Shown one piece after another: positions 6,748-8,992 of a stretch of 8,992 nt of DNA (positions are counted from its first letter, which is position 1; every line of letters begins with the position of its first letter). The notes under the pieces are model-generated. The model searched no databases and was not told the DNA's origin. It saw only the letters and a program-made list of their open reading frames with translations. A program made the translations under genes and the position numbers. The stretch is taken from contig JAITRV010000211.1 of the NCBI GenBank assembly GCA_031288215.1, positions 1 to 8,992 on the forward strand. Reading direction: 5' to 3'. Source of the stretch: Spirochaetaceae bacterium (GTDB taxonomy: Bacteria; Spirochaetota; Spirochaetia; Treponematales; Breznakiellaceae).

Positions 6748-6769
6748 TCCGGCAAGACCGTTCCATCAT
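6741..6769 (+). promoter_or_regulatory. Possible distal promoter of the EF-G-like gene
   Basis: A perfect -35 consensus, TTGACA, lies at 6741-6746. A 4/6 -10 candidate, CATCAT, follows 17 bp later at 6764-6769. It would give a leader of about 90 nt. The -35 box overlaps the minus-strand TTGTCA by 5 bp, so the TTGACA may simply be the mirror image of that box. This is weaker than the proximal candidate. Confidence 0.25.
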
Positions 6770-6777
6770 AGTATAAC

Positions 6778-6821
6778 CCCTCTTTTTTAAAAACCGGTTG
6801 CATAATCGGCCTTAAAGAGGG
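6778..6821 (+). promoter_or_regulatory. Two-part inverted repeat upstream of the EF-G-like gene
   Basis: CCCTCTTT (6778-6785) is the exact reverse complement of AAAGAGGG (6814-6821). Between them lies an inner hairpin, CCGGTT-GCAT-AATCGG (6794-6809, one G-T pair). The structure spans the -35 box of the proximal promoter and ends against its -10 box. It could be an operator, or an RNA hairpin if transcription starts further upstream. There is no T-run after it on the plus strand, so it is not a terminator. Confidence 0.3.
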
Positions 6822-6827
6822 TAAAAT
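6798..6827 (+). promoter_or_regulatory. Candidate proximal promoter of the EF-G-like gene
   Basis: TTGCAT (6798-6803) and TAAAAT (6822-6827, 5/6 to consensus) are separated by 18 bp. The expected transcription start is near 6834, which gives a leader of about 34 nt carrying the strong ribosome binding site. The -35 match is only 3/6. Confidence 0.45.
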
Positions 6828-6853
6828 CATAACTAAGGTATGAATTGTACTTC

Positions 6854-6860
6854 AAGGAGA
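6854..6860 (+). promoter_or_regulatory. Strong ribosome binding site of the EF-G-like gene
   Basis: AAGGAGA lies 7 nt before the ATG at 6868. This is near-ideal sequence and spacing and fixes the start. It contrasts with the DUF2804 and coiled-coil genes, which have no such site. Confidence 0.9.
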
Positions 6861-6867
6861 AGCTACG

Positions 6868-8952
6868 ATGAGTTACACCACGGATCTGATAAAAAACGTA
6901 TCCATCGCCGGACATGGCCAGACCGGCAAAACCACCCTCTTTGAGGGCCTGCTCTTTGCCGGCGGGGTCATTCCCCGGGCGGAAACCGTAGAATCGGGTA
7001 AGACCGTGGGGGATTCCACCCCCGAGGAAATCGAACGGAAGATCTCGATCCATGCCGCCTTGGCCCATGTGGAGCGGAAGGGCAAGAAGATCAACTTCTT
7101 CGATACCCCCGGTTCGTCTGATTTTGTGGGGGACGTGATCCCCACCTTCCGGGCTTCGGAATTCGTCGTTCTCGCCGTGGACGGCCGCTCGGGGGTCCAG
7201 ATTGAAACCATCAAGCTCTGGCGCAACCTGGACGGACGGGAGAAACCCCGGGGGTTCATTATCACCAAGCTGGACGACGAGCGGGGCAATTTCCAAAATA
7301 CCCTGGAAGATATTAAGGAAAAATTCAAGATCACCCCGATCCCCGTCACCATCCCCATGGGATCCGGCGCCTCCTACCAGGGGGTTATCGACATCCTGAA
7401 CGAAAAGGCTTACTTCCTTCAGGGGGGCGCCCCGGAGAAAGAGGGGGCCATTCCGGAGGAGTTCGCCGCCGCCGCCGCCGCCGCCCGGGAGGCGCTGATC
7501 GAGGCCGCCGCCGAGGGGGACGACGACCTGATGGAGAAATACCTGGACCAGGGCGCCCTGGAGGCCGGCGAGATCCGCCGGGGCCTGGTTGAGGCCTTGG
7601 CGGATCATAAGATCTTCCCGGTCTTTGTCGCGGTGGCCCCCAAGAATTCCGGCCTCGCCCCCTTCCTGGACTTTGCCGCCGATATAGCCCCCGGCCCCGC
7701 AAACACCCAGGATGTCTCCATGGACGCCGGGGGTTCCCGGCATGAATTCCCCATTGACCCGGCCAAGCCCCTGGCGGCCCTGGTGATCAAGACCACCTAC
7801 GATCAGTTCTCGGGGAAACTCTCCTGGATCAAGGTGATCCAGGGAAAACTCGCCGCGGAATCCGAAGCCCTGAACATTTCGGAAAACAAGAAGGAGCGGA
7901 TCGGCAAGCTCTACACCTGCCAGGGGAAGAAACTGGAGGAAATCCGGGAACTCTATGCCGGGGATGTGGGGATCATCTCCAAGTCCGCCTCCCTCAGGAC
8001 CAACGATACCTTAGCCGAAGCCGCGGGGACCGTGAATTTCCTGCCCCTCCGGCTCCCCGAACCGGTCCATTCCGTGGCGGTGAACGCCGCGGCGAAGAAG
8101 GACGACGACAAGCTGGGGGAATTCCTCGTGCGGGCCGCGGAGGAGGACCTGACCTTCCGCTACCAGTACAACGGGGAGACCCATGAAACGGTGATCTCCG
8201 GCATGGGGGAACTCCAGATTACTATCATCCTGGACAAAATCAAGGCGAACCAGAAGATCGAGGTGGAAACCCACATCCCCCGGGTGGCTTACCGGGAAAC
8301 GATCACCCGGAAGGCCGGCGCCGAGTATACCCACAAGAAACAGACCGGGGGCCACGGTCAGTACGGCAAGGTCCTGCTGGAAATCGCCCCCCTGCCCCGG
8401 GGGGAAAACTACCAGTTCATCAACGCGATCTTCGGCGGCGCCATCCCCAAGAACTATATCCCCGGGGTGGAAAAGGGGGTCCTGGAGGGCATGTCCGCCG
8501 GGACCATGGCGGGGTACCCGGTGGTGGACGTGGAGGTCAAGGTGGTGGACGGCAAATACCACCCGGTAGACTCCTCGGAACTGGCCTTTAAGCTGGCCGC
8601 CCGGAACGCCTTCCGGGAAGCCATGCGCCATGCCTCCCCTACCCTGCTGGAACCGATCATGAACCTCACGGTTTTTGTGGAAAACAAGTACCTGGGAGAC
8701 GTGATGTCCGATCTTTCGGGGAAGCGGGGCAAAATCCAGGGCCAGTCCTCCGTCGGCGGGGGCATCGAGGAGATAAAAGCCCAGGTTCCCCAGGCGGAAC
8801 TCCTGCGCTACTCCATCGATCTCCGCTCAATTACCAGCGGGACCGGCTCTTTCAGCGTGGAATTCGATCATTACGCCCCCATCAGCGGCAAAATCGCCGA
8901 TGACGTGATCAAAGCGGCCCAGGCCTTCCGGGTACAGGAAGCGGAGGATTAA
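6868..8952 (+). CDS. fusA: Elongation factor G-like translational GTPase (EF-G paralogue)
   Basis: This 694-residue GTPase has EF-G length and all five domains. The P-loop is GHGQTGKT (15-22), unlike the usual AHIDAGKT. The switch I core is RKISI (57-61) where RGITI is usual. The switch II box is DTPGSSDF (79-86), and the guanine-specificity motif is TKLD (133-136) instead of NKMD. Domain III has GMGELQ (445-450). Domain IV starts near YRETI (475-479) with KKQTGGHGQYG (490-500) and keeps the tip sequence YHPVDSSE (564-571). Domain V has YLGDVMSDLSGKRG (608-621). The motif set matches the EF-G-like paralogue class (EF-G2 or EFG II) rather than the main translocase. The symbol fusA is therefore the family label, and a second canonical EF-G is expected elsewhere. 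S83 replaces the catalytic switch II His. Seven GCC codons in a row (7465-7485) encode a poly-Ala run. The protein should be cytosolic and ribosome-associated. Confidence 0.92.
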   Translation: MSYTTDLIKNVSIAGHGQTGKTTLFEGLLFAGGVIPRAETVESGKTVGDSTPEEIERKISIHAALAHVERKGKKINFFDTPGSSDFVGDVIPTFRASEFVVLAVDGRSGVQIETIKLWRNLDGREKPRGFIITKLDDERGNFQNTLEDIKEKFKITPIPVTIPMGSGASYQGVIDILNEKAYFLQGGAPEKEGAIPEEFAAAAAAAREALIEAAAEGDDDLMEKYLDQGALEAGEIRRGLVEALADHKIFPVFVAVAPKNSGLAPFLDFAADIAPGPANTQDVSMDAGGSRHEFPIDPAKPLAALVIKTTYDQFSGKLSWIKVIQGKLAAESEALNISENKKERIGKLYTCQGKKLEEIRELYAGDVGIISKSASLRTNDTLAEAAGTVNFLPLRLPEPVHSVAVNAAAKKDDDKLGEFLVRAAEEDLTFRYQYNGETHETVISGMGELQITIILDKIKANQKIEVETHIPRVAYRETITRKAGAEYTHKKQTGGHGQYGKVLLEIAPLPRGENYQFINAIFGGAIPKNYIPGVEKGVLEGMSAGTMAGYPVVDVEVKVVDGKYHPVDSSELAFKLAARNAFREAMRHASPTLLEPIMNLTVFVENKYLGDVMSDLSGKRGKIQGQSSVGGGIEEIKAQVPQAELLRYSIDLRSITSGTGSFSVEFDHYAPISGKIADDVIKAAQAFRVQEAED

Positions 8953-8979
8953 CGTACCCCGTGAGAAGGGGGGTCCGGG

Positions 8980-8992
8980 GGGCCTCCGGCCC
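8980..8992 (+). terminator. Possible start of a GC-rich hairpin after the EF-G-like gene
   Basis: GGGCC-TCC-GGCCC is a perfect 5-bp inverted repeat beginning 28 bp after the stop codon and ending exactly at the window edge. The stem could extend beyond the window, since G-rich sequence precedes it. Whether a T-run follows cannot be seen, so terminator status is unproven. Confidence 0.25.

Noticed and set aside
7465..7485. Seven GCC codons in the EF-G-like gene as a phase-variable microsatellite
   Set aside because: The unit is three bases, so length change cannot shift the frame. Poly-Ala in this helical insert region is easily tolerated.
6787..7743. Minus-strand reading frame of 318 codons opposite the EF-G-like gene
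   Set aside because: It is an antisense shadow of a clearly real GTPase gene, and it runs across that gene's promoter and ribosome binding site.

Overview
The window looks like chromosomal DNA of a spirochaete, most likely a Treponema-type lineage and possibly a termite-gut relative. That rests on three things: a DUF2804 protein, a type IV topoisomerase B subunit with treponeme-like motifs, and a paralogous EF-G whose GTPase motifs differ from canonical FusA. The assignment is by protein character only. Coding density is very high, and coding DNA is GC-rich with strong G/C preference at third positions. The short intergenic gaps are AT-richer. I saw no insertion sequence, phage gene, CRISPR array, tRNA or rRNA.

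Layout. Bases 1-132 hold no convincing gene. They end in a promoter that places the transcription start almost on the ATG of the next gene. 133-1182 (+) is a DUF2804 protein. After an 89-bp GATA-rich gap with a perfect 18-bp tandem duplication, 1272-3425 (+) encodes a 717-residue protein of unknown function. It ends tail-to-tail with, and 6 bp inside, the minus-strand gene parE (5591-3420), which carries a histone-H1-like Ala/Lys/Pro tail. parE is the second gene of a minus-strand pair. The first (6711-5575) encodes a 378-residue coiled-coil protein and overlaps parE by 17 bp. A 156-bp divergent region (6712-6867) holds promoters for this pair and for a plus-strand EF-G-like GTPase (6868-8952). 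The window ends at a GC-rich inverted repeat just after that gene.

How the genes relate. The coiled-coil gene and parE should be one transcript with coupled translation, so the coiled-coil protein may act with topoisomerase IV or in chromosome handling. That is inference from context only. No parC is present, so the partner subunit must be encoded elsewhere. The EF-G-like gene is a separate divergent unit in translation.

The most unusual points are: (a) two promoters with exactly 7 nt between the -10 box and the ATG, predicting leaderless mRNAs; (b) a 21-bp-unit tandem repeat encoding a Lys-Pro tail on ParE; (c) a small palindromic repeat inserted in frame inside parE, with a 13/14-base match near the window start; and (d) Ser in place of the catalytic switch II His in the EF-G paralogue. 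I did not find a clear multi-gene system of a new type.
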